Of a stretch of 64,000 bases of DNA, positions 32,988 through 41,642 are shown one piece after another (within the stretch, counting starts at the first letter, position 1; each line of letters begins with the position of its first letter). This DNA is from Parvibaculum sp. (lineage in GTDB: Bacteria; Pseudomonadota; Alphaproteobacteria; Parvibaculales; Parvibaculaceae). Both the position numbers and the translations under genes were made by a program. The stretch spans positions 1 through 64,000 of the forward strand of contig NZ_JAUSBV010000004.1 in the NCBI RefSeq assembly GCF_030651915.1, written 5' to 3'. The notes beneath the pieces are model-generated. The model had not been told where the DNA came from. It saw nothing but the letters and a program-made list of their open reading frames with translations, and made no database searches.

Positions 32988-35327
32988 GTGAAATTTGTTG
33001 AGTTCATTGTTTTCAAGTCGAGGGCCGTCATCCTTGTCTTGCTGGCGGCATTTACCCTGCTGACCGGCTTTTATGCCGTCCAGCTGCGCATGGAGGCCGG
33101 CTTCCTGAAACAGGTGCCGACCGAGCACGAATACGTCCAGACCTTCCTCGAATATGAAAACGAGGTCCCCGGCGCCAATCTGGTGCTGGTCGCCGTCAAG
33201 GCGCGCGAGGGCACCATCTGGAATGCCGACTTCCTGAAGCGGCTCCACGAGGTCGCCGAGGAAGTGACCTTCCTGCCCGGCGTGCGCCGCTCCACCGTGC
33301 GCTCGCTCTGGTCGACAACGACGCGGGTGACCGAAAACACCGAGGAAGGCATCAATGCCTATCCGGTGATCCCCGGCGGCGTCACCGCCGGCAACATTTC
33401 AGACGCCGATGTCGACACGATCCGCGACCGCGCCCTCAACGGCAAGCACAAGGGCTTCCTGATTTCGAACGATCACCGCGCCGCGCTGGTCATCGCCGAG
33501 TTGCAGGAAATCGACCCGCTGACGCGCGAAAAGCTCGACTATCTCGATCTCGCCGAGCGTCTCGAAACGCAGGTCCGCGCCCGCTACGAAGATGCCGATG
33601 TCGAAATACAGATCGTCGGCTTCGCCAAATTCGTCGGCGACATCGCCGATGGCGCCAGCGACGTCATCATCTTCTTCGCGCTGGCCTTCGTGCTGACCAC
33701 GCTCGCCGTCTTTGTCTATGCGCGTTCGGTGCAACTGACGTTCCTCGCGGTCTTCTGTTCGCTGGTCTCGGTCGTCTGGCAGTTCGGCCTGCTGCACATG
33801 ATGGATCGAAGCCTCGACCCGCTGGCCGTGCTGGTGCCGTTCCTGGTCTACGCCATCGGCGTCAGCCATGGCGTCCAGCAGATCAATCTGATCGCCTCCG
33901 AACTCAGCGAGGGCCGGACGGCCGACGAAGCGGCGCGCACGACCTTCCGCCGTCTGCTGGTGCCGGGCTCGCTGGCGCTGGTCACCGATCTCGTCGGTTT
34001 CGGCACCCTCTATCTGATCCCGATCGAGGTCATTCAGGATCTGGCCGTGATGGCCGCGCTCGGCGTGGCGCTGAAAATCGTCACCAACCTGATCATGCTG
34101 CCGCTGCTGGCCTCCTACCTGCCGGCGCGCCCCGGCTATGCCGAAACCTATGCGCGCCTGCGCCGCTCGCGCGAGCGCCTGATGGGCATCATCGGCGGCA
34201 TCGCCCGGCCGGGCCCGGCGGCCGTTGCCCTGGTCGTCTTCGCCGTGCTGCTTGCCGCCGCCGTCACCGAAACCCGCCACCGCCATATCGGCGATCTGAC
34301 CGAAGGCTTCTCCGAGCTCTGGCCGTCATCGCGCTACAATCGCGACATTGCCGAAATCGTCGACCGTTTCTCGATTTCCGCCGACGCGCTGATCATCGTC
34401 GTCGAGACGCCGCCCGACGCTTGCATCCACTACCCGACCATGCAGTTGATCGACCGTTTCTCGTGGCGGATGCGCAATGTACCGGGCGTCAATTCGGTGC
34501 AGTCGCTGGCGTTTTCGGCCCGCGACACGGCGGCGATCTGGCGCGAGGGCAATCTCAAATGGATCGCCCTGCCGCGCACCGAAACCGACCTGATCCGCAC
34601 CACATCGCTTTACGAACCCTCGAGCGGGCTTCTGAACGAGGCCTGCACCATCCTGCCGGTGATCGTCTATCTCGACGACCACAAGGCCGCCACCATCGAA
34701 GACGTGATCGCCGCGGTGATAAATTTCCGCACCACCGATCCCGGCGCGCTGGCACGGCCCGACGTCAATTTCCGCCTCGGCATGGGCGGGGTCGGCGTGA
34801 TGGCCGCGACCAATGATGTGATCGAGGCCAACGAAATGCCGATGCTGGCCTGGGTCTATGCGGTCATCGTGGCGCTGGTCTATTTCGCCTATCGCGACTG
34901 GCGCGCCATCATCTGCTGCTGCATGCCGCTCTTGATGGCGACCTTCCTCGGCTACTGGCTGATGACGGCGCTCGGCATCGGCCTGAAGGTCTCGACGCTG
35001 CCGGTGCTGGTGCTGGCGACCGGCATTGGCGTCGACTATGCCTTCTACATTTACAGCCGCCTGCAGGTCTTTCTCGACGAGGGCATGCCGATCGGCGAGG
35101 CCTATCCGCTGGCGCTGAAACAGATCGGCGTTGCCGTCATCTTCACCGGCCTGACGCTTTCGGTCGGCGTCTCCACTTGGGGTTTCTCGGGTCTCAAGCT
35201 GCAGGCCGATATGGGCATCCTCTTGTCTTTCATGTTCCTCGCCAACATGATCGCCGCCATCGTCTTCCTCCCCGCCTTCGCCGCAACGCTGGAACGCCTC
35301 TTCCCCCGCGCCCGCCGCCCGCGCTGA
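32988..35327 (+). CDS. MMPL-type RND transporter
   Basis: This 779-residue inner-membrane protein has a GTG start at 32988 preceded by a GGGGGGAG site. TM1 is RAVILVLLAAFTLLTGFYAV. After a periplasmic loop come TM2-6 with LVPFLVYAIGVSHGVQQIN. A second half follows with LATGIGVDYAFYIYSRL, the RND/MMPL TM4-like motif with its proton-relay Asp. The C-terminus reads FMFLANMIAAIVFLPAFAA. It belongs to the MMPL/HpnN group that moves lipids or hydrophobic molecules. It is divergent from, and probably functionally linked to, the DUF1329 gene. Confidence 0.92.
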   Translation: MKFVEFIVFKSRAVILVLLAAFTLLTGFYAVQLRMEAGFLKQVPTEHEYVQTFLEYENEVPGANLVLVAVKAREGTIWNADFLKRLHEVAEEVTFLPGVRRSTVRSLWSTTTRVTENTEEGINAYPVIPGGVTAGNISDADVDTIRDRALNGKHKGFLISNDHRAALVIAELQEIDPLTREKLDYLDLAERLETQVRARYEDADVEIQIVGFAKFVGDIADGASDVIIFFALAFVLTTLAVFVYARSVQLTFLAVFCSLVSVVWQFGLLHMMDRSLDPLAVLVPFLVYAIGVSHGVQQINLIASELSEGRTADEAARTTFRRLLVPGSLALVTDLVGFGTLYLIPIEVIQDLAVMAALGVALKIVTNLIMLPLLASYLPARPGYAETYARLRRSRERLMGIIGGIARPGPAAVALVVFAVLLAAAVTETRHRHIGDLTEGFSELWPSSRYNRDIAEIVDRFSISADALIIVVETPPDACIHYPTMQLIDRFSWRMRNVPGVNSVQSLAFSARDTAAIWREGNLKWIALPRTETDLIRTTSLYEPSSGLLNEACTILPVIVYLDDHKAATIEDVIAAVINFRTTDPGALARPDVNFRLGMGGVGVMAATNDVIEANEMPMLAWVYAVIVALVYFAYRDWRAIICCCMPLLMATFLGYWLMTALGIGLKVSTLPVLVLATGIGVDYAFYIYSRLQVFLDEGMPIGEAYPLALKQIGVAVIFTGLTLSVGVSTWGFSGLKLQADMGILLSFMFLANMIAAIVFLPAFAATLERLFPRARRPR

Positions 35328-35663
35328 GGCGTTGCGGGACTCGCCCCTCTTCCCACCCTCCCCCTGTGGGAGGGTCAAAATTCGCAACGCGAATTTTGGG
35401 GGTGAGGGGCGTTTCGCGAAGCGAACAAAAAGGTCCAGTGGACCTTTTTGAACCCCGAACGTAAGCGAGGAACCTCCGCGCATAATCGAAATGCCTGCGC
35501 ATACCGAAAACGGAGCACCCCTCCCCAAACGGGCTGCGCCCGTTTGACCCTCCCACAGGGGGAGGGTGGGAAGAGGGGCATTTTGCGCCCGCCGCCCGTT
35601 TCGCTAGACTGTGGCCAATGGAAAACGAGCGGCGCCGGCAAAAGGCGCCCATCAGGAGACGTC
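35328..35663. repeat. Intergenic region dominated by a 37-bp inverted-repeat element
   Basis: The element at 35343-35579 has perfect 37-bp terminal inverted repeats (35343-35379 and 35543-35579), starting GCCCCTCTTCCCACCC. Inside is a long palindrome with AAAAGGTCC-AGT-GGACCTTTT as its core, extended by a base on each side (35427-35449). Short palindromes such as AAATTCGC-N2-GCGAATTT and AAACGGGC-TGC-GCCCGTTT flank it. No ORF of interest is present; the rest of the gap is the GST leader. Confidence 0.85.
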
Positions 35664-36272
35664 ATGCTGAAAATCTACCACGCCAAAAACACGCGTTCGG
35701 TTCGTATCGTCTGGCTCTGCGAGGAACTGGGCATTCCCTATGAGCTGAAGACGCTCAATTTTGCGCCGGCGGACCTTCAGTCCGAGGCCTATCTGGCGGT
35801 GCATCCGCTCGGCAAGGTGCCGTCGGTCGACGACGACGGACTGATCCTCAACGAGTCGGGCGCCATCACGCAATATCTGCTCGCCAAACACGGGCGCGGC
35901 CGCCTTGAGCCGAAGCCGGGCACGCCGGAGCACGGGCACTTCCTGCACTGGCTGCACTTCGCCGAAGCGACCTTCATGGTGCCGCTCGGCAATATTGCCC
36001 AGCATGCGTTTCTCCGTCCGGAAGCCGATCGCATTCCGCAGGTGGCGGCCGAAAGCCAGGTCGCGGCGAAGAAGATGCTCTCGATCGTCGACCGCGAACT
36101 GGCCGGCAAGGACTTTATCTGCGGCAAGGATTTCACCGCCGCCGACACGATGATGGGTTACAGCCTGCACCTGTGCAAACTCTTCGGCCTGCTGACCGAC
36201 GATTACCCGAATGCCGTCGCCTATTTCGCGCGGCTGTCGTCGCGGCCGGGCTTCCAGAAAGCAACCGCCTGA
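35664..36272 (+). CDS. Glutathione S-transferase family protein
   Basis: This 202-residue protein has the N-terminal thioredoxin-like GST domain (MLKIYHAKNTRSVRIVWLCE). The glutathione-binding GKVPSVDDDGLILNESGAI follows (cis-Pro and Glu-Ser). The helical C-terminal domain has FTAADTMMGY. The ATG at 35664 is preceded by CAGGAGA. It is followed after 18 bp by the TauD-type gene on the same strand. It is likely a detoxification or dehalogenase-like member. Confidence 0.92.
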   Translation: MLKIYHAKNTRSVRIVWLCEELGIPYELKTLNFAPADLQSEAYLAVHPLGKVPSVDDDGLILNESGAITQYLLAKHGRGRLEPKPGTPEHGHFLHWLHFAEATFMVPLGNIAQHAFLRPEADRIPQVAAESQVAAKKMLSIVDRELAGKDFICGKDFTAADTMMGYSLHLCKLFGLLTDDYPNAVAYFARLSSRPGFQKATA

Positions 36273-36290
36273 ACGCGGGGAGAAGAAGCG

Positions 36291-37136
36291 ATGCCAAGCA
36301 AAGCTATCGACGTCAAACCGATCTCCGGCGCCCTCGGCGCCGAGATCGAGGGCGTGGACCTGTCGAAGGATCTCTCCAACGAGACCTTCGACGCCATCCA
36401 CCAGGCCTTTCTCGATCATGTAGTGATCTTCTTCCGCGACCAGCACATCAGCCATGACCAGCACAAGGCCTTCGGCCGCCGCTTCGGCACACTGAACATC
36501 CATCCTTACGTGAAGGGCATGGACGGCCATCCCGAGATCATGCAGATCGTCAAGGAACCCGAAGACCGCATCAATTTCGGCGGTGGCTGGCATTCCGACA
36601 TGTCGTTTCTGGAAGAGCCGGCCCTGGGCTCGATCCTCTATGCGCGCGAAGTCCCGCCTTATGGCGGCGACACGCTCTGGGCCAACCAGTATCTCGCTTA
36701 CGAAACGCTGTCGGACGGCATGAAGAAAATGCTCGAAGGCCTGAAGGCCGTCCACACGGCGAAAGGCGAATACAGCGAGCGCGGCCACTCGGCGCAGAAA
36801 CGCAAGGGCATGGAAGTCGCCACCGCCGGCGACGACACGCCCTTCTACGAGCATCCGGTGGTGCGCACCCATCCCGAAACCGGCCGCAAGGCGCTCTATG
36901 TCAATCCGGCCTTCACCGAAAAATTCGTCGGCATGACCCGCCGCGAAAGCCGGCCCTTGCTGAACTTTCTCTTCGAGCATTGCACGCAGGAGCCTTTCAC
37001 CTGCCGCTTCCGCTGGACGAAAAACGCCATCGCCTTCTGGGACAACCGCGCCGCCCAGCATTTCGCGCTCAACGATTATCACGGCTATCGCCGCCACATG
37101 GAACGCGTGACGGTGGACGGCGACCGCCCGGTCTAG
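36291..37136 (+). CDS. TauD/TfdA-family Fe(II)/2-oxoglutarate dioxygenase
   Basis: This 281-residue enzyme has the facial triad HxD (WHSDMSF, about residues 101-107) and the distal histidine in WDNRAAQHFA. The 2-oxoglutarate-binding arginine is in the C-terminal RRHMERV. The opening IDVKPISGALGAEIEGVDL is typical of TauD/TfdA. It should hydroxylate a small organic substrate (for example an alkyl sulfate, taurine or herbicide-like acid), with release of succinate and CO2. It may share an operon with the GST. Confidence 0.92.
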   Translation: MPSKAIDVKPISGALGAEIEGVDLSKDLSNETFDAIHQAFLDHVVIFFRDQHISHDQHKAFGRRFGTLNIHPYVKGMDGHPEIMQIVKEPEDRINFGGGWHSDMSFLEEPALGSILYAREVPPYGGDTLWANQYLAYETLSDGMKKMLEGLKAVHTAKGEYSERGHSAQKRKGMEVATAGDDTPFYEHPVVRTHPETGRKALYVNPAFTEKFVGMTRRESRPLLNFLFEHCTQEPFTCRFRWTKNAIAFWDNRAAQHFALNDYHGYRRHMERVTVDGDRPV

Positions 37137-37189
37137 AGCCTTTCCAGGCCTCGCGCGCTTGTGATGCGCCGTCATCGGCCGGCCGGGCT

Positions 37190-38308
37190 ATGCTCGGCCG
37201 CGTCGAACAGGAGCCGCGCGAACCCGTCATGGAATCGGTCTATTACGTCCTCACCTATGCCTGTCACCGCAAGTGCCGTCATTGTTACGACACGCGCTTC
37301 CGCCCCTATGTCCGCGACGGCTTGAAGGCGGTCGTCGGCGAAGGCGTCGACAATTATCGCCGCATCATCGCCAACCTGCCCGACAGCATGGTCTATCGCG
37401 ACCCCGGAAAGCCCGGTGCCGATGGAACGCCATCGGAGCGCATCGGCCGCATCATCATGGCCGGCGGCGAATTGCTGATCGACCCGGTACGCGAAGCCCT
37501 GCTCTATCCGGCGCTCGACGCCGTCCGCGAGAAATATGGGGCCCGCGGCGCCCGCGTCAGCATGCAGACGACCGGCGACATCGTGACCCCGAAAATGCTC
37601 GACGAATTGCGCGCCCGCGGCGTCTGGATGATCGCGGTTGCCAGCATGGACGACTATCACGTCGGCATGGAAGGCGAGAAGCGCCTGCCCTTCATGGAAA
37701 AGCTGAAATCGATGTTCGAGGCCGCGGGCTTCAATCCCGTGCCCGACGCGGCAAGCACCCGCGACCATCTCCTTGAGGACGGTCCCTTTTATGTTTTCTT
37801 CGGCGCGCAGCCCGGCCAGTGGATCGCCGAGCTCTGGCCGCGCGGACGCGCCTGGGAGAACGGCCTGTCGAAGGCAACCATGGAAACCAATTTCTGCGCC
37901 CGCTGGTCAGGCGCGAAGAATTTTCTCAATCACGGCTGGGCGGGATCGGAAGTCGCCATCGAACCCAATGGCGACGTCTTCCCCTGCTGCCTGAAAACGA
38001 AACTGCCGATCGGCAATCTGACCGAGGAACGCCTCGTCGACATTCTCGACAGCCTGAAAGGCCATCCGGTCTTCGAGGCCCTGAACGCCGGCGATCCGCT
38101 GCACATGGGCGAGAGCCTCGGATGGAGCGCCGATGATTTTGTCGAGGCCTCGCACACGACGACGCCGCAAGGCGCCCCTTACGCCAATCTCTGCATCGGC
38201 TGCGACCGCTTCCACGAAGAAAAACTCGGTCCGCTCATTCGCGGTCTGCGCACGCAACGGTTGAGCGCTTCGAAAAGCGTTGCGGCCACCGCCGGCGGGC
38301 GGGGATAA
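37190..38308 (+). CDS. Radical SAM/SPASM-domain protein, substrate unknown
   Basis: This is a radical SAM protein of up to 372 residues. The iron-sulfur motif YACHRKCRHCYDTR is C-x3-C-x2-C. A SPASM-like C-terminal region has GDVFPCCLKTKLPIGNL and YANLCIGCDRFHEE, for one or two auxiliary clusters. The start could be the ATG at 37190 or the ATG at 37229 (MESVYYVLTYAC), which is nearer to a GGAG. It resembles peptide-maturation or sulfatase-activating SPASM enzymes. It is not a close match to either, and no precursor peptide is visible next to it. Confidence 0.8.
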   Translation: MLGRVEQEPREPVMESVYYVLTYACHRKCRHCYDTRFRPYVRDGLKAVVGEGVDNYRRIIANLPDSMVYRDPGKPGADGTPSERIGRIIMAGGELLIDPVREALLYPALDAVREKYGARGARVSMQTTGDIVTPKMLDELRARGVWMIAVASMDDYHVGMEGEKRLPFMEKLKSMFEAAGFNPVPDAASTRDHLLEDGPFYVFFGAQPGQWIAELWPRGRAWENGLSKATMETNFCARWSGAKNFLNHGWAGSEVAIEPNGDVFPCCLKTKLPIGNLTEERLVDILDSLKGHPVFEALNAGDPLHMGESLGWSADDFVEASHTTTPQGAPYANLCIGCDRFHEEKLGPLIRGLRTQRLSASKSVAATAGGRG

Positions 38309-38460
38309 GTTTTTTCGCCTCGGCGCCGCAATATATCCCCTCATGCATCTGCGAAGGAGAGGCCGGTGCACCATCCAGAGCCCCTTTGAGCGTGCTTTGG
38401 AGAGCACCAAAAAAAGCACGAAATTCGCTGCCGGATGCGGGATAAGTCGGCCCGAAAGTC

Positions 38461-38493
38461 TTTTGTGACAGTTTTATGACAGTTTTGTGACAG
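38461..38493 (-). promoter_or_regulatory. Pho-box-like array of three 11-bp repeats (orphan)
   Basis: Read on the minus strand there are three consecutive repeats, CTGTCACAAAA, CTGTCATAAAA and CTGTCACAAAA, in exact 11-bp register. This fits the PhoB direct-repeat consensus. It lies between the convergent radical SAM and RND genes, so no obvious target start follows it on either strand. The sequence and the flanking CCCCCCT match the array at 48620-48652 closely. Confidence 0.6.
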
Positions 38494-38494
38494 A

Positions 38495-38517
38495 GGGGGG
38501 TGTTTCAGCCCCTTTTT
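38495..38517 (+). terminator. Possible terminator of the radical SAM transcript
   Basis: GGGG-(8-10 nt)-CCCC is followed by TTTTT, 190 bp after the radical SAM stop. The stem is short, so the call is weak. Confidence 0.3.
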
Positions 38518-38553
38518 GCTGTCCGAATCCGTACACGGAGCAAATATTTCCGC

Positions 38554-41500
38554 CTATTCGGCCGGCGCGTGGACCTCGCGTCCCGCCTTCGCCGCGACCC
38601 GCCGCTCCCGCCAGCCGGCCAGGATCAGATAGACCGTCGGCACGACGAACAGCGTCAACACGGTACCGAAACTGATCCCGCCCACAATGACGAGACCGAT
38701 GGAGCGCCGGCTTTCCGCGCCGGCGCCGCCGGCAAGCGCCAGCGGCATCGCACCGAGCACCATCGCACCCGTCGTCATCAGGATCGGCCGCAGTCTGAGG
38801 CCCGCCGCTTCCACCACCGCCTCGTAAACCGGATGGCCGCGTTCGCGCAACTGATTGGAGAATTCGACAATCAGAATCCCGTGCTTGCTGATCAGGCCGA
38901 CAAGCGTAATCAATCCGACCTGGCTGTAGATGTTGAGCGTCGTGCCCGTCAGAAACAGAAGCAGCAGCGCGCCCGCAATCGACAACGGCACGCTGACCAG
39001 AATGATCAGCGGATCGAGAAAACTTTCGAACTGCGCCGAAAGAACCAGGTAGATAAATAGCAGCGCCAGAACGAACGTAACGGCGATGGTGTTGGACGAT
39101 TTGACGAACTCGCGAAGCTGGCCGTCGACATCCGTCTGTGCGGTCGCCGGCAACAATCTTCGTGCTGCCTCGTCGAGAAATGCCTGCGCCTCGCCCATCG
39201 AATAGCCGGGCGCAAGATTGGCGGAAATCGTTGCGGCACGAAGTTGATTGAAGCGGTTGAGCGCGTTGGGCGCGACGGTCTCCGTCACCGATATGAGATT
39301 GGAGAGCTGCACCATTTCGCCGGCGCCGCCACGGACATAGATATTGCTGATGTCGTTCGGCGTCTGGCGCTCCTCATCGGCAACCTGCACGATCACATCA
39401 TATTGCTTGCCGCCCTGCTCATAGCGCGTCACGCGGCGTCCGCCGAGCAGGGTTTCAAGCGTCCGGCCGACGGTCGCCACATCGATCCCCGCGTCCACGA
39501 CCTTGTCGCGATTGACCGCAATGTCGAGTTGCGGCTTCTGCAATTTGAGATTCGTATCCGGATTGACGAAGCCCGGATTGAGGCGGACCTCCTGCATGAT
39601 CAGGTTCGCGTACTGGTCCAGCTCCTCATAGGTGCCGGATGCCTGGATCACATATTCGACCGGCAACGAACGTCCGCTTTGTCCCAGCGATGGCGGGTTG
39701 ATCGCAAAGGCGCGGATACCGGGGATGCGGCCCAGCTTTGGCTGAATTTCATTGACGATCTCCTGCTGCGTGCGGCTGCGCTCGCTCCAGTGAATGAGGC
39801 GCGAAAAGGACACGAGATCGGTGATCTGCGGAAATCCGGAGACGACCAGATAGCCGGCAACTTCGGGAATATCGGTATATATCTGCTCGATCTGCCGCGC
39901 ATAGCGGGCTGAAAATTCAAGCGTTGCACCTTGCGGCGCCTGCCCGACGACGAGCAATGTACCGCGGTCCTCCAGCGGCGCCAGTTCACGCTGCAACAAC
40001 ATCATCAAGCCGGCACAGGAGACGCCGACGATAACCGCGACGGCCACCACCACACGCTGCTTTTCGAGCGCGCGGTGCAAGAGCTTCTTGTAACCCGTAT
40101 CGAGTTCATCGAGCTTGTCGCCGAGCCAGCGCTGGATACGGCCCGGACTCACTTCATGACGCAACAGCTTCGAACAGAGCATCGGCGTGAGGGTGAGCGC
40201 CACAAATCCCGACACAACCACCGCACCCGCCAGCGTCAACGCGAATTCGAGAAAGAGCTTGCCCGTGCGCCCTTCGGCAAAGCTGACCGGCGCATAAACG
40301 GCGACGAGTGTCAGCGTCATCGCAATGACGGCAAATGTAATCTCGCGCGAACCGTCGATGGCGGCCTGGAACGGCGTCTTCCCCATTTCGATATGCCGGT
40401 AGATATTTTCAAGCATGACGATGGCATCGTCGACGACGAGGCCGATTGCGAGAACCATCGCAAGCAGCGTCAGCGTGTTGATGCTGAACCCGAACATCAA
40501 CATGATCGCGAAACTGGTGATCAACGCGATCGGAATGGTAACGACCGGAATGAAGGAAGCCCGCACCGTCCGCAAGAAGACAAAGATCACCAGAACGACC
40601 AGAACGATGGCCTCGATGATGGTCTCGTAAACCGAACGGATGGATTCGGCGATGAACACGGACGTATCGTAGCCCACGAACGACGCCATGCCCTCCGGCA
40701 GCGACGGTGCCAGATCGTCCAGCGTCCTGCGCACGCCCGCAGCAACCTCGAGTGGATTGGCTGTCGCCTGTTTGACCACACCGAGCGAGATCGAGGTTTC
40801 CCCGTTATACGTCGCGGAGCGCCGGACATTCGCCGCCGCAACCTCGACCCGCGCCACCTGCGAAAGCCGGACCTGAAATCCGTCGCTCTCCTTGACGACG
40901 ATGTTCTCGAACTCTTCGGGTGTTTGCAGTGCCGTCTTGGCAAGCACCGTAAATTCCCGATCGAGGCTTTCAATGCGGCCGGATGGAATCTCCGTGTTCT
41001 GAGCCCGGATGGCGTTTTCAACATCCTGTACGGTAAGGCTGTAGGCTGCGAGACGCGCACGATCGACCCAGATGCGCATCGAATATTCGCGACCGCCGAA
41101 AATGCTGACCTGCGCGACGCCCGGCTGATTTTGCAGTCGATCGCGAACGATGCGGTCCAGATAGTCGGTGATTTCCAGCGACGTCATGCGATCGCTTTTG
41201 AAGGCGATATACATGATCGGCTGTGCGTCGGCCTCGACCTTGGCGATAATCGGCTCGTCGACGTCGGTCGGGAGAAGCCCGCGCGCGCGTCCGACGCGAT
41301 CGCGCACATCGCTGGCTGCGACATCCGGATCGGTCGCCAGCGTGAAGCGCGCGGTGACCTGGCTTTCCTCGGGCCGACTGGCCGACGACAGCACTTCGAT
41401 ACCTTCGATACCCGCCATCGAATCCTCGAGCGGCTGCGTCACCTCGCGCTCGACGACCGAGGCGCTGGCACCGCGATAGACGGTCGTCACCGTCACCACC

Positions 41501-41628
41501 GGCTCGTCGATTTCGGGATATTCACGCACCGACAGCCGGTCATAGGACACGACCCCGATCAACATCAGGATGAGGCTGACGACAGTGGCGAAAACCGGGC
41601 GGCGAATGAACAGTTCGGAAATATGCAT
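38554..41628 (-). CDS. RND multidrug efflux transporter, MexF/AcrB-type
   Basis: This 1024-residue inner-membrane pump is full length for the HAE-1 family. TM1 is FATVVSLILMLIGVVSYDRL. The TM4 proton-relay pair is in LAIGLVVDDAIVMLENIYRH (Asp-Asp), and further TM blocks are QVGLITLVGLISKHGILIVEF and GAVVVSGFVALTLTP. The periplasmic porter loop has VRDRVGRARGLLP. It is expected to form a trimer with the adaptor encoded upstream and an outer-membrane factor not present in the window. The adaptor and pump genes are separated by 14 bp. Confidence 0.95.
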   Translation of the reverse strand: MHISELFIRRPVFATVVSLILMLIGVVSYDRLSVREYPEIDEPVVTVTTVYRGASASVVEREVTQPLEDSMAGIEGIEVLSSASRPEESQVTARFTLATDPDVAASDVRDRVGRARGLLPTDVDEPIIAKVEADAQPIMYIAFKSDRMTSLEITDYLDRIVRDRLQNQPGVAQVSIFGGREYSMRIWVDRARLAAYSLTVQDVENAIRAQNTEIPSGRIESLDREFTVLAKTALQTPEEFENIVVKESDGFQVRLSQVARVEVAAANVRRSATYNGETSISLGVVKQATANPLEVAAGVRRTLDDLAPSLPEGMASFVGYDTSVFIAESIRSVYETIIEAIVLVVLVIFVFLRTVRASFIPVVTIPIALITSFAIMLMFGFSINTLTLLAMVLAIGLVVDDAIVMLENIYRHIEMGKTPFQAAIDGSREITFAVIAMTLTLVAVYAPVSFAEGRTGKLFLEFALTLAGAVVVSGFVALTLTPMLCSKLLRHEVSPGRIQRWLGDKLDELDTGYKKLLHRALEKQRVVVAVAVIVGVSCAGLMMLLQRELAPLEDRGTLLVVGQAPQGATLEFSARYARQIEQIYTDIPEVAGYLVVSGFPQITDLVSFSRLIHWSERSRTQQEIVNEIQPKLGRIPGIRAFAINPPSLGQSGRSLPVEYVIQASGTYEELDQYANLIMQEVRLNPGFVNPDTNLKLQKPQLDIAVNRDKVVDAGIDVATVGRTLETLLGGRRVTRYEQGGKQYDVIVQVADEERQTPNDISNIYVRGGAGEMVQLSNLISVTETVAPNALNRFNQLRAATISANLAPGYSMGEAQAFLDEAARRLLPATAQTDVDGQLREFVKSSNTIAVTFVLALLFIYLVLSAQFESFLDPLIILVSVPLSIAGALLLLFLTGTTLNIYSQVGLITLVGLISKHGILIVEFSNQLRERGHPVYEAVVEAAGLRLRPILMTTGAMVLGAMPLALAGGAGAESRRSIGLVIVGGISFGTVLTLFVVPTVYLILAGWRERRVAAKAGREVHAPAE

Positions 41629-41642
41629 GCCCCGGGTCCCCG

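Noticed and set aside
37190-38308. Sulfatase-activating (anSME) enzyme for the sulfatase at 25542
   Set aside because: The cluster motif and the rest of the sequence are not a good match to anSME, and the genes are 10 kb apart.
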